Positions 13,168 to 25,393 of a stretch of DNA of 64,000 bases are shown one piece after another. This DNA comes from Crocodylus rhombifer (lineage: Eukaryota > Chordata > Crocodylia > Crocodylidae), in assembly GCA_038503035.1 (NCBI GenBank), contig JAVSML010020810.1:195844-259843 (forward strand), written 5' to 3'. The notes beneath the pieces are model-generated. The model saw nothing but the letters and a program-made list of their open reading frames with translations, was not told the DNA's origin and ran no database searches. How positions within the stretch are numbered: position 1 is the first letter of the stretch; each line of letters starts with the position of its first letter. Both the position numbers and the translations under genes were made by a program.

Positions 13168-13459
13168 GGGCACGTCTACACATCACTATACAGCCACATT
13201 GCTATGGCACTGTGCTTTAGTACTTCCTTTCTGAGTACTAAAGCATGGCACAGTAACTATCTGTACTGAGCCTGCATATGGCACACAGTTAATTTTGCCA
13301 CTGTCACCATAGCAGCACATAAAAATGGGGCAGAGCACCACCATGGTGACATAGCTGCTGATCACAGGTAGATCTGTATGATCGCTATGTCATCGTAACA
13401 TGCTGTACAGCAACACAGTGTGTTGCTACGTTGCTGTAGGGTGATGTGTAGATACACCC
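13168..13459. mobile_element. MITE with 3-bp TSD (ACT)
   Basis: The terminal inverted repeats are GGGCACGTCTACACATCAC on the left and GGGTGTATCTACACATCAC read inward from the right. The 292-base element is flanked by ACT at 13165-13167 and 13460-13462. It is GC-neutral, repetitive inside, and has no open frame of note. A 3-bp duplication fits Harbinger-type elements, but the family is not certain. A relative with similar ends sits at 14490-14717. Confidence 0.65.
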
Positions 13460-14132
13460 ACTGAGTAACAACTGAACTTAGCTGACACATTAATAAAGTA
13501 ATTCAGCTTCAAGCAGGCACCTAGTAAAGAAAAAGTAGATCACACAACTAAAATTTAGAAGGAATAAGAGACTGAAAACAGGGTCTTATAATGGAAAGTA
13601 TCAGACAGCTTGAACTGAACACAACACTACCAACTCTCTATATAAAGACACACACAAGAAAGCTGAAAACATAAACAAAATAGTTAAAGTTTGAGCTCAC
13701 ATATTGTATTTACCATTCATCTTCTTTAAGTTATGTTCTACAATGGAATACTGTTTTTTTCTTTGGGAATAAATCTTTCAAAAACATGTGGCACTAGTGA
13801 GATGTTACTGTAAGAAATCTGTCTAGCCATAGATATTATACCAGTCTTATGACAGTTTTCTTGAGTAACTTATTAAAAACATACTTTATTTTTCAGAAAA
13901 AGAAAATATTGGTTTTTTTAGGTTTCAGAGCTGGACAATTTTGTGACACTTTTCAGTTGCACCCCCCCCACACACACGTTTTACAGTGGTTTGTCAGTAA
14001 GCACATTCTTCAAATAAATTCAGCTATTTCAATAATTTCCATGTTATCATCATCCTAATCATGGAAGTGCTGTTTAGATGGATAAGCTGAAGTTATCCAA
14101 AGAGCAGTAATTTCAAATCCTAGAAATACAGA

Positions 14133-14830
14133 AAAAATAGTGTTGGCAGGGACCTCAGGAGGTCATCTAGTCCAGCCCCCTGCTCAAACAAGGACCCTCC
14201 CCAACTATATAATTCCAGCCAAAGCTTGGTCTACCCAGGTCTTAAAAACCTCCAAGGATGGAGAGATTCCACAACCTCTCTGAGTAATCTGTTCCAGTGC
14301 ATTACTCCAAATGAGAAAGATTATCCTAGTATCTAACATAAACTTCCCTTGCTGCAACTTGAGACCATTGCTCCTTGTTCTGTCATCTGCCACAAGAACA
14401 GTCTAGCTCCATCATCTATGCAACCACTCCTCAGGTAGTTGAAGGGTGCTATTAAATCCCCCCTCACTATTCTCTTCTCCAGACTAAATGGGCACATATA
14501 CACATGCAGGGAGGCTGCTCTGATGCACTGTAATTAATTGAGTCTGCTGGAGCATGATAATTACCGTGCTCTAGCAGAACCCAGTGTCACGTGCATCAGC
14601 ATCCCCATGCTGAAAAATGGAGGGGGGGATACTTTAACTAAAGCTCGAATGACGCTTTAGGCACTTTAATTAAAGTCTCCCACTCCCCACAATCCTGGAG
14701 CACATGTGTAAATACCTAACAAGCTCAGTTCCCTCAGCCTCTCCTCAGAAGTCAAGTTTCCCAGCCCCTTACCCATTTTCAATGCCCTCTGCTGGACTCT
14801 CCAATTTGTCTACATTCTTTCTATGCATTA
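14133..14830 (-). mobile_element. CR1 LINE 3' region, split by a MITE
   Basis: The reverse complement ends with the CR1 terminal motif (ggactagatgacctcctgagg, then tccctgcc) near 14150. Reading upstream, it carries the usual CR1 3' region up to about 14830 (gttagatactaggataatc, gattactcagagaggttgtgg). A small element interrupts it at 14490-14717. Continuity on both sides of the insert is clear from the expected cagactaaacaagctcag order. Confidence 0.85.
14490..14717. mobile_element. MITE inserted in CR1
   Basis: The insert starts GGGCACATATACACATG and its right end reads inward AGGTATTTACACATGTG. The ends resemble those of the 13168-13459 element. It separates two contiguous parts of a CR1. 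Flanks are aat (14487-14489) and aac (14718-14720); alternatively the CR1 word ctaa is repeated at 14484-14487 and 14716-14719. The TSD is therefore 3-4 bp. Confidence 0.65.
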
Positions 14831-15850
14831 ATCTGCAGAATGTCTCCTCCCCTTAACCAGAAGGATAGAGGAAAACACCATTTGAGCACCTGTCCCCTTC
14901 ACCCTTGCACCCGGAGCTCTGTAGTCACCTTTGATCTGCTCAGGGTCACCCCTAGCAGTATCAGTGGTGTCCACATGGATGATCAGCATGGGACAGTAGT
15001 CAGAAAGCCAGGGGAGAGCCTTCCATGACATCTTGGATATGGGCTCTGGGCAAGCAGCACACCTGAGACAATAGGTCAGGCTGGCAGATGGATGCCTGTC
15101 CCCCACAGAGGGGTATCTCCAACCACCATCACCTGTTGCTTCCTCTTGGTGGCAGTGATCTCCATCCTCCCAACTTTAGCAATGCCTGGTCTGGCCTCCT
15201 CCACCAAAGCAACATGTTCCTCCTCCTGTTGCCAGGGCTCCATATTTGTTCTCCGTGCAAACTGCTGCAGGTGGAGATAAAGATTTCTGCTTCCTGCCAG
15301 AAGTCACAAGCTTCCAGCTTCCACTTTTCTGGGTTCTGTGTCCTTTTCTTTCTCTAGTGCTGCCTTTTACAGTCCGTCTTCCAGTCCTGGAGGTCTCAGT
15401 GAATCACGGAAGTCCTCAAGATGGAGGATGCCACCTCCTCCTGCAGCTCTCTTGCCTGCTCCCTGAGGGACATATGAGGAGGCACTGCTCACATCGCAGG
15501 CAGTGGAAGGAACCTACAAGCTAGTCTTCACAGTGCCAAACAAGGACCTGGGTGGAAGCCTTGATAATGAGTGGCCCTCCCTTGTCAGACACAAAGCAGA
15601 GGCAGTGGCAATGGCTCTGGCATTGTGATGCCCTCCAGCCAGTTCTCTGGGTCTCTTAATCTGCTGCCTCTCTCTTGCTGCCTTTCTTCCAAGCACATCT
15701 TCCCTAGCAAGCTCCCCTGCAAGTTGGCCTGTCTTCTGCTTCTTGGTTCTAAAAAGTTCCCTTTTCCCTGCTTCCTCTCACCAAGCTTACAATTAAGGAA
15801 GGTGAGAGAGAATTTCCAGGAAAACTGCCTAGTGAACTCCCACTTGGGAC
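14830..15850 (-). pseudogene. CR1 ORF1 esterase-like remnant
   Basis: A minus-strand frame (15106-14828) reads LPWLSDYCPMLIIHVDTTDTARGDPEQ and further on GARVKGTGAQMVFSSILLV. This resembles the SGNH-hydrolase/esterase domain known in ORF1 of CR1-type retrotransposons. Upstream in another frame a VMVVGDTPL word fits the domain's GDS-type block, so there is at least one frameshift. The segment continues to about 15850 with weaker similarity. It joins the CR1 3' region at about 14830 with no endonuclease or reverse transcriptase between. Orientation agrees with the neighbouring CR1. It is not functional. Confidence 0.6.
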
Positions 15851-17279
15851 TCTACTAGTTAAAGTGTTCAAACAAGAAAGGCTAGACAGTAATAGTTAAA
15901 TAGCTGGAAGACAGCTAAAGAGAGGGGGAGTATAACTAATAACACATTTGCAAAAACCTTGGAACCATAAATGCTCAAATGTTTTGGCTTATCTAAGATT
16001 TTTAAATACCCTAATAGCACTTGTAATTACCTTACTGATTTTTTTTCCAATAAAGTTTGTAGCCTGTCCCCAGGGCCCAAGTGTAGTAGACTTAGAGAAC
16101 TTTAAATGCAAGTCTAAGCTTTGCTTGCCAGCTTCATCTTTTCCATTTTACCAGGGTCATTTCTTCTGCAAATGGACAATCCTTTAACAACTGTTATACT
16201 TTGCATGCCTGGTATTACACTACATAGACACCTAAATGTAATTTGGCTACTAACCCTCATATTTATTACACTTTGATGACCCTGAACACTCATACACCAC
16301 TATAAACCTTAAATCTCCAATTAATTACTACCATAGCTAGCAAAAAGCGATTTCATTCCCTATGCTTTTTCACTCTATTTTCTCTCAAACATACATTACT
16401 TAATAATTCCCTCCCAGTACCTTTATGTGTTTATCAGGCTTTTGGCTCACTTCTTACACAAGTCATAGAAAATATGCTGGTAGAGGCTGTCAAGTACTAT
16501 CTCTTGATTTTAATGCATTTCTCTGGTTTCAGTTATTGTCACAAAGGAGAATCAAGACATATAATGATCTTTAGTTCTGGGCTGGCTCTAGTCTTCTGCT
16601 ATTCCTCATATTAATACTTTAGCTTGTGTTTTGACGAGTACTAGTTATCCAATTCTTACAAAAAAAACAAACCATTGCAACATACTTTTGCTCAGCTTAC
16701 AAAGTCTCCTAGCATTTCAGCTAGTCTAACACAAGCATGTTAGGGTGTCTCTTAGGACTTTGTTTTGGGTGTAATTTTCCACAATAAATATCTGTGCTTT
16801 CTATTTACATTTACTTTCTGTTGCTAAGGACTTAGTTATTGCTTTTGCTAAAGATATCGTCTTTTGTTGTATACTTATCCTTCCCTGGAAAGCCGGGTAT
16901 GAACAAACTGCCACTGAGTAGAACAGAGTGTATTGTGGACAATTTTATTTAATTCATATACCCAGAATGGAACATTTGATTATTTAAGATCTTCAGAACA
17001 GAGGCTGAATTTTACTATATTTTGTAACCCAGAAAGCACAAAGGGGGCTTGATTTTGACTGGTGCCTCTAAGCAGCAATATAAAAATACAAGAATCATTA
17101 TTACTAAATTAGATCCCAGGACTCCTAACTTTTAATTCACTATTTGAAAGGGGCTTTCACAATTTCATTACAACATGTTGTGAAATTGTGGGTGAGATTT
17201 TTACTTCGCTTTCTTTTCAAAAGAGGCTGTCAAAATCATAAGACCCAAAACACTGGTGAGAGTTTTTGTACTGTTTTGA

Positions 17280-17430
17280 AGACACTGTCTTCTTCAGTCT
17301 TCTTATCTCTCCCTGCTTTATGCCAATTATCACTGCCTCCAGCAAAATGGACTGTCTTTTGTTCAGTATTTGAATAGCACCTAGCACAATGGAGTCTCCG
17401 TCTTTAACTGTGGCTTCTAACAAGTACAGT
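17280..17430. repeat. Ancient interspersed repeat remnant (low support)
   Basis: The words atagcacctagcacaatggagtc and actgtggcttcta resemble a dispersed amniote repeat tail that I have seen in reptile sequence. A related piece (gctgtttggggtagggcccgtc) occurs at about 48388-48410. Family and strand are not certain. Confidence 0.35.
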
Positions 17431-20400
17431 TAGACCCGTTAATATAACTCTTTCTTTGAAACTCCAAAGCAGTGGTGTAAGATGATAAACCCATGATTTG
17501 TTTTCATTTTTAATGAAAGCACATCAAAACTATAACCACAGATCTAGGCCTAACCACCAAATTTGAGTTCAGAGCTTGAATCTACTAATGGAATCTAAGC
17601 ACTGAATCAGAGACCCAAAGTTACAGTTAAGTAAAGTCCAGTACAGAAGAAGAGCTGCCTTGTTTTCAAGATACTGGCCTGGTTCTGCCAATGAGTTCCT
17701 GCATCCTTTGGTTTTAACTAGTGTATTGTATATAGTAAGAAATACACACAATTGCTAAGTCTCTTCACAGGAAGCCTTCAACATTACCAAACTCCAATAC
17801 CTTGAATTTTCTGGTTTCCTACTGTCTCACAAAAGACTAGGCTAAAATGTCTCCCATTGAAGGAGGGCTCAACTTTAACTAAGGTAAGGAGCTCTTTTCC
17901 TATCTGCAGCTATGAGACATCCAGACTAAGTTTAAGATTTGGTAACCAGGACAAAAGTGTTTCAGCAAAGTGCAGTCTCAAGTGAGATTATTTAGTTTTT
18001 TTTTAAATTTCCAAGGCTTATTAGGACTGGGCCTAACAGTAATTCTGAAAAGCCGGAAGTCAAGCTTGCGAACAGCTGTTCAAGTCAGTCATATTCAGAT
18101 CCAAGAGTTGGTCTATGAATTCAAACAAATAAACAAAAGAATACAAATCAGGCATTTTGAAATGAATTCCCTGTAAGACCAATAATAAATGTGTTGATTT
18201 ATTAAATGAAAAAATATTCTATGCATTAAACATAAAAGTGAAGAACCTACATGGAAACTAGTTAAAGAAGTCTGCCCTTTCAAAAGGCTCAATACATTTA
18301 GAAACTTTATTTTAAAAGTAACCATAGAAGCTCAAATCTAGATCCTTTAATAAAAATGGGTATTTTAATAGCTACTAAGTATCCATCTCTCTCATCTTTT
18401 CTCCAGAAGAGCTGGAGGTACTCAGTATCTCTGAAGATCTAACCACTTTTCAGGAGGTGCTTAAATGTGGATTGTGTCTAATGCAATACTCAAGCATGAA
18501 ACTGTTGGCCACAATACAATTCTAGTAAAAGACTAAACAATTAGGAGGTTTGTAGTGTATCAGCAATAATCAGAGTGGGGAAAAAGATATAGGTGGAAAT
18601 AATCTGGAAAGTGAAACCTTCTGGATGGCCACTACTTGATAAGCATATTAGTTAATGTTCCTCATGCCTTTGTGATTCCAAAGGCCAAATATTTGAGTTC
18701 TCAGCTTCACATCTGCTTTGATGCACCAGTGGAATTGTTCCAGCTTTTGTAAAATGCTGGTTGGTTGAATACATTTCCTGCTCATAACTATCCCAGCATC
18801 TTTCCGACAGTGGTATCCTTGTACCAGCTATGTTTGTATTTTTATCAACTATATGGTAATAGGCTATAGTGGGATGATTCAGGGAACATCTAATTAGTTT
18901 GAGGCCAAACTCATTGAAGACTCCAAGTTTTAAGAATCAAAATATGTGATTGAATCATCTGTGGAACCAAGCTTTCATTTGTTCATTTTGTGCTGTTGAA
19001 TGTTTGTTACTTTCCACATTACCACTTATATTCCAAACTTAAAATAAGGCTTATTTTCTAAAATGTTCATATTTAATGAGCTACAGTTAACAACAATTTT
19101 ATTAATTGTCTTGCGATCTTTATAATTAATGCTCCCAAGCAAATTTGTTTCATATTTGTACTGTGCTGCCAGGAAATTGAAATGTAATAATTGATTTTCT
19201 TTTGTTAACTTGTTATATAATCAGTAGGATAAAATTATTCTTGGTGTAGTCCAGGAATGCTACATTTTAGTATTTGGCACAATTAATTATGAAGACAGTC
19301 TCACTCTCCATTTCTTTGCCTATTATCTTACTAAAAAGGACTACATTTTATTTCCTAATAAAGTACAGCAGCATACAATATCATGATATACTGTTGTGGT
19401 CTTACTTGTCACAGAAAATGGAATAACAGGATTTAAAACTTCTGCTTCGTGCAATTAATCCAAGCAACACCCCCCAACCCAAAAAACAAAAACAAAAAAA
19501 CCCAAAAGCAAACAGTTGCTGGAGAATTCAAGTTACTTCTAAACACTATGCATAATGCTAGCCTTAAAATTCATTATTTATGCATCTCATTAGTGTATGC
19601 TGCAAGTTATTGTTCCCGATTCCCCTTTCATTTCTTCTAATATCATGCCCCTGACTCCTCCTCAGGGTCTGCAAGAAGAAAAGGGCCGCATAGAAACCAA
19701 ACAATAAATACTTTGTTTTACCTGACATTTTAATTAAGAGTAGATTTTCTGCATTAGATTTTTATGGTATGAAGACTATATTCCATTAGTGTTTACTGGA
19801 TACTTGTTGGTGAGATCATAAACCATAAATACGTAACAATCATTTAAAGTTTACATAAGACTCAATATTTACTAAACATATAGTTAAAATCACTCATTTT
19901 ATTGCCTACAACAAAAATAGCAATACAACTCCTCAGTTTCCACTAATCTCAGTGCACTCTTAAGTTGCAAGCTGACTGACTTCACAGATGTGTGTGTATG
20001 ACATATGCCCTAGGGTATAGTTGGTACCATACTTCTCAAATAACTCTCAAGAGGATCTTTTTATTTCTTCCTCCTTTAAGGAGAAATATGGTCATCTTAA
20101 GTTTAATACAATTTTAATATATTTACTGATATATATTATTCTTAGGGCTTGTCTATTATTTAGTAACCAACAGAGTTATATTAGTATTAGATTCTAAGAT
20201 GAGTCAAAAACAGAAATGAGAAAAAAAGTTTTGATTTAACTGTTCATTTTTGCTGTATTTTTAGTGACAGTTATATTAATTTTTAGCAAAAAAGTAATGA
20301 TGATTATTTCATCTGGTAAGTTAATCTGTTTCCTATAGTCCACAGGTACCATATCTGAAAATGTATAACAGACAAGACATCCCCATAGACCTTTGTCAGA

Positions 20401-21289
20401 TAGTCAGAAAATTACAGAGATGTAGATCAAAAGATTAACAGCCAACAAAAGATTGCTTTCTATTATAAATTTATGCATATGTTTCTATTCTGGTTTAAAT
20501 GTCCCAAACAAAGGTATTTCCACTACTTCCACTATCTGTGAAAAGTAGTCTGACCCAAAAAAGATCTAAGGATATGCAATTCAATATTGAAGGATGACGC
20601 CGATTTACAGATACATCTTCTTGCATCAAGAAAGTCGGCATTCGTTTCTTTTTGTTGGAAAGATATGAAAAAAATAGAAAGGAGACAACATTGCACAAAT
20701 TTATGGAAAAAAGCCAACAAATAAAGTATCCAATAGTACTATCCCAGCAAAGAATATGAATGAAAAATGTTAGTTTCATATAAAGAAATAACACATTTTC
20801 ACTCATAATGCCAAACTTCTGGTAAGAATCACAATGTTAAAACAAACCACAGTTATTTGTATATTGTATCTGAATATTCCATGTTCAGATGTTTAGAAAT
20901 TAAAATGCCTTGTTGCCAAACAGTATACACCCAAGAAGCAGTATAGGCAAACAAAATCCCACTTGACTGAGGTCACTTGCTATTCTTGAGGGCACCTTCC
21001 CTCTTAAAAGAATTATATGCTATTTTATTTAGAATGTAATAACATTATTTAACAAGAAAGTGTCCTGTGAGAGTTTAAAAATAGTTACTTTTAAAGCAGC
21101 TCTTCATGCAACACAGCCAAATTCCTGGGTCCCTAACTCCACGTGATAACTGAAGAATAAGTTTTCCACACTTTTTCAAGTCAAACCCAGCCAGAGGTGT
21201 ATCATTTTGGAGCTGTATTTAAAAATATTTGCCCTGTCATTATTTTAGGTTACTGTTTTCATATAAATAAAACAAAAGTGAAATGATAC

Positions 21290-21455
21290 AAGAGAAGTGG
21301 TGCAGGCTTCTACCCTGGGGGTGTTTAAGAGGAGGTTAGATGCACATCTTGCTGGGGTCATTTGACCCCAGTACTCTTTCCTGCCATGGCAGGGGGTCGG
21401 ACTAGATGATCTGCTCAGGTCCCTTCCGACCCTAGGAACTATGAAACTATGATAC
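21290..21455 (+). mobile_element. CR1 LINE 3' end fragment
   Basis: A 5'-truncated CR1 ending in the typical ggtcggactagatgatctgc, then aggtcccttccgaccctagg, then a short atgaaactatga microsatellite-like tail. It matches the 3' end of the copy at 38530-39945 (shared ctggggtcatttgaccccag). It lies antisense to KCNB2 in intron 1. Confidence 0.88.
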
Positions 21456-21751
21456 ATTCCTCTCTGGTACAGTAAATGAGCAAAATATGAAGTAGACTAT
21501 TGAATGGGATCCCTGTAGATGCATAGCTTTAAAAATACGAGTGGCCTAAGAAAAACATTATCTATGCATGTGGTCACATAGAGCTCAAGGAAGTTAGAAG
21601 ATTGAGATTTTATTTTTAAAAGTAAGAAGCACAGTTATTTGGCAGAGCTACAAACTCTGGCAGGGAAGCTATTCTAAGATCCTGCCCCCTGTTCTTTTCC
21701 TCCTTGGCTTGCCCCCAAATAGCAAGTTAGACTGTTCTAATTAAAACTTAC

Positions 21752-21793
21752 CAAAAAAAAAAAAAAAGAGAGAGAGAAAGAGAGAGAGAGAGC
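21752..21793. repeat. Simple repeat: A-run followed by (GA)n
   Basis: A run of about 15 A leads into a near-perfect GA dinucleotide tract. Confidence 0.9.
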
Positions 21794-23479
21794 CAGGCAT
21801 AATAAATACATAGGAAACTACATCGTGAAGCCGACAAGAATTTTCAAAATGCTGAAGCCAATGGAAATGTTCATAATCAAGAGTGCTGTTCAAATCATCA
21901 TTTCCTTTTCATCTTGATCCAAAGCTGTTTTCATTCTTAAAGTTGGAACTGTATAAATTTGGGAGAGAGCAACTTAAGGCCAGCTTGCCCAGAATCAGTG
22001 ATATTCCAGGAAAGAAAGGAGGCCAGCTTTAAAAACAGCATGTAGAAGCATCATTTACAAACAAGACAGGGCAGCTGCAAATATCAGAGAGTCTAGGTTT
22101 AAAAGTGGTTAAAAGAAGAGGCATTAGTGGGCAATACCAACTATATACAACCTTTGCGCACACTGAACTACCATCCCTGACAAAGATTTCTGGAGTGTCA
22201 ATATATACAGGCCAAAATTAAGAACTCAAACCAGCCATTAGCTGATCAGTGCTGTTGCCACTAAAAAGTCCAGGGGTTTTCAACTGGAAGCAGGATCACA
22301 TCCTGCCCCATGTTTTGATGCTTAGTTTTTTCCAGTTCATATACAATCACAAATGCTTAATTCTTGCTCTCCAGTGATGACAGAAACTTGCTCAACTTAC
22401 CCACTGGGCAAATGTGGGTAATTTTGTGGTTTTTTAAAGCAAAGTCTCTCCTCACCAGGCAGGTTACCCCCATCCCCACACCTGTCCTGCTTTGCTAATG
22501 TTCTTCCTCTTCTAAACCAACCCTGGCAGGTCTTCAGCATGACAGGATAGGATTATTGACTGAAATCTTTCTCCTGGGTGTCCTCTTAGTTGCAAGGTCT
22601 TGATGACTATTTATTTGCTAAGGGATATTTCTTCCACCTGACAGTATACACACATCCTTCTTGTAAAAAAAAAATCTCAGAAGTGACATTTTTAGCACTT
22701 GCGTAGAAACTCAAGTTGGTCCCATCAGCAATGAGTTAAAATGTCTATGAAATGGTAAATATACTATTTATTTACATCTTAATCATTATGTAACTTGACT
22801 TGAATAAAGTCCAAGAGCTACTATAAATATGGGCAGTACCTACATAAGACATAAACATAGGTTGCCTGTATTCATGCAATTAAATATTTGTCTACGCTAA
22901 GGAATGAAATAGTTTATATTAAAACATGCAACATGCATATAAACAGTCATTTATACAAAACTATACAAAAAGGCAGTATGCCGCACCTCTGTAGTGGTGA
23001 AGACATTTGAGACTTGTGCCATGTTATAGTTTTGCTGCTAGGATAGAAAGGGTTTTTAAAGGACTAAGGGGGATTAGAGCACTAGATCTCTTTGAAGAGA
23101 TTCTGCATTTTATATCATCAGGTTTCCACAAGCAGCTGAGTGCACTGGAAATCAAGGATGCGCCTTTATTTTTGAGCAGCATCCAAAGCAGAGGGCAGGG
23201 TGGCAGAGCATGCCACTCTGTCCCTGCTGAGGGCTTTGAAGGAAGACAAATACAAATACATTCTTGCTACATTATAGTCTCTCCAGTGCATCCATCGAGG
23301 AGAGAGAGTCCTATGGATGTAGGACGGCTCCCAACATTCAGCCTGTTCTCAAAACAGTGGGGAGGCTGGAACGGGAAGGGCTTTTCCAGCGCCCCTTTCT
23401 ACACGGCGCACTTGTGTGCGCACCTTGGCCAAGGAAGCTCCCGGGGACGGGACTCAGGAATTACAGCTTAAGTCAGATC

Positions 23480-24290
23480 CGTGCACTCTAAGTCCGCTTG
23501 GAGCCAGATGGCCGCTGCCACCTCCGTGGCAACTAGTATCCGTGTAGGAAGCAGGGATGATTCAGTCTTACAAGAGGCTCCGCGGTCTCTCATGCAAGAG
23601 AAATGCCCCTTGTGCTTACCTCGTTCCGGCAGCAAACAGCCAGGCTGGCGCCGCACAAAGGGCTGAGGGATTCCCTGCTCCTCCAGGGGCTGCTCCCCGG
23701 TTTCCTCCTGCAAACGAGCTGTTGCCAGAGCCGCGGCGCGGGGACCGCTTTGTCCGGGGGCTGCCCCTGCCCTACGGGCTCGACCCCGACTCAGCCTCCC
23801 CGCGGGCTGCAGGGGGCCGGGGGAGGAAGAAGAAGGGGAAAGCCATCCTCGGGGAGGGACATCAGGGCGGCGGTCGCCGGACGAGCGAGAAGGCAAAGCT
23901 CCCCCAGCTCTCTCTCATGTAATCTCCCGGCGGTCGCATGTGATGTGGCGGCGGCGGCTGCTGGCGGCGGGTGTCGCCGCGTGTCTGCGGATGTGCGCGC
24001 CGCGGAGATGGGGAGGCGGCGGGCGGGAGCTCGGCTCGGCGCGGAGCTAGCGGCGGGGACGGCCGGGCACCCGCCTGCCAGCCCCGTGTGCGCGGCTCCG
24101 GGCCTCCCCCGCGCACACCCGCGCTGCCATTTCCTCCCTCCGCGCGGCAGGGCGCGTCCGTGCACAGACCGCGCCAGGAGCGCGCGAGGTGGCCCCGCCG
24201 CCTCACACGCACCTGCACCCGCGCACACCTACCATTCACTCCTGCCTTCCTCTGCTCAACTCCTGGAGGGGTGCGTACACCTCCCCCCAA
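23480..24290 (-). promoter_or_regulatory. KCNB2: CpG island, candidate KCNB2 promoter
   Basis: The sequence changes abruptly from AT-rich to very GC-rich with dense CpG, peaking at about 23.65-24.22 kb, and falls back by about 24.3 kb. It is the only such CpG-dense block in the window. It lies about 21 kb upstream of the KCNB2 start codon on the coding strand and contains a strong minus-strand donor. I see no clear TATA box. Long open frames on both strands here (up to 236 codons) are the usual result of few stop codons in GC-rich DNA. CpG-island promoters are often bidirectional, so a plus-strand transcript is possible. Confidence 0.7.
23620..24000 (-). other. KCNB2: Predicted noncoding exon 1 of KCNB2 (5' end approximate)
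   Basis: On the minus strand CGAG|GTAAGCAC gives a near-consensus donor with the exon ending at 23620. It is the best minus-strand donor I found inside the CpG island. The upstream limit is arbitrary because the transcription start cannot be read from the sequence. The acceptor at 2468-2469 is the natural partner. The assignment is inferred from position, strand and splice-site quality, not from recognised UTR sequence. Confidence 0.4.
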
Positions 24291-24298
24291 CCCTTCAC

Positions 24299-24426
24299 TT
24301 CCCGGTGAGATAATACACGCACCCGCACCCCTTTCCCTCCGCTTCCCAGTGAAATAACACACACTCCCCTTCCCAGTGAGATTTCACACAGACAAATACA
24401 TACTCCCCTTCACTTCCTGGTGAGAT
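24299..24426 (+). repeat. Four-copy degenerate repeat at CpG island edge
   Basis: The 13-base motif TTCC[CT][AG]GTGA[AG]AT occurs at 24299, 24343, 24370 and 24414, with spacings of 44, 27 and 44 bases. Each is followed by an A-rich aca(c)-type stretch. It looks like a decayed local tandem duplication. Each copy contains a plus-strand GTGAGAT or GTGAAAT word that resembles a weak splice donor. Confidence 0.6.
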
Positions 24427-25393
24427 AAAACACATTCTCACTCTAACAGATAAGGACTTGAGAAATCCCTACTGGAATGACAACCTCCACAGTGTCCCCG
24501 ACTTGTGAAAAAGCTGCAAGCCCTGCCAGGCAGGTGCAACCCAGGGTGCACTTGTATTAGGGACAGCTTCATGCGCTTGCTCTGGGTGTCTTTTACCCTC
24601 GTGCCTTATTCCTTTTCACCGTTGTTGTCAAGTTGGGATAGTGTGACAAAGTGCCTTAGTGTGATTCTCACGGCCTCTTTTTTTTCCTCCTAAAAGTATG
24701 TCATTTTTCTTCCTTTGTTTTTTAACAGGAACTTGTTCATCATTCCGGAGAGTGTGAGGAAATCTCTCACACGTATTCCCTTATGTTTTGGATGTTGCAT
24801 TAGAAAGCAAGTCCTCATTTCAGTGTGTCCTTTCTTGTGCTGGTTGCGTAATAGTCAAGTCTCTAGGTTTGCCCTCCCTGTGGTTTGTTTCCCAGATTCC
24901 ACCTCTCATTTATGACTCGGCCCATCATCAGATTCTGCCTTAGTTCCATACCTTTCCCTGTCAAGATGTACAATAAATTACCTACCACACAAAGGTTTCT
25001 TTCAAGCATCCATGGCTCCCTGACTCCTTGCTGGTTTTGATCATTTTTTCCCCCAATGCATGACTTATTTTTTGATGAGGCAGGCCATGATTTTGAAGCC
25101 TGCAAGCATTTATAGGACCTTATGTTTTCATCTGCTTTTAGTTTCTTTAAGTCACAAAAAACTAAAAAAACAACAACAACAATCTCACCCTCTCAAACAT
25201 ACCCACCCAATAAGACTCTACACACAGGGCAAGTGACCAGCATGAATATAGAAGAATTGTACTTTTACACTGTTTTAGTGTAGCTTCCAGATGTAGAAAC
25301 TATTCTTGAGTGAGAGTGATTTCACTCTACTTTGGAAGTGGAGGAATCATTCCAGAATATTTGCTCCATAATAAAAAGTAACTTTTATTTTAG

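Larger units (their letters stand above)
2468..23619 (-). other. KCNB2: Predicted KCNB2 intron 1
   Basis: This spans from the acceptor before the start-codon exon to the predicted donor in the CpG island, about 21.15 kb. Repeats inside it are listed separately. The unannotated stretches (about 3.2-5.1, 5.6-7.2, 7.8-8.2, 10.5-11.4, 11.6-13.1, 15.9-17.2, 17.5-21.2 and 21.8-23.4 kb) are AT-rich, with short open frames that lack conserved motifs or paired splice sites. I see no further exon. The right boundary depends on the exon 1 prediction. Confidence 0.6.

Noticed and set aside
23603..24313. 236-codon plus frame and several minus frames in the CpG island
   Set aside because: Very GC-rich DNA has few stop codons; frames overlap on both strands with low-complexity A, R, G and P content and no domain.
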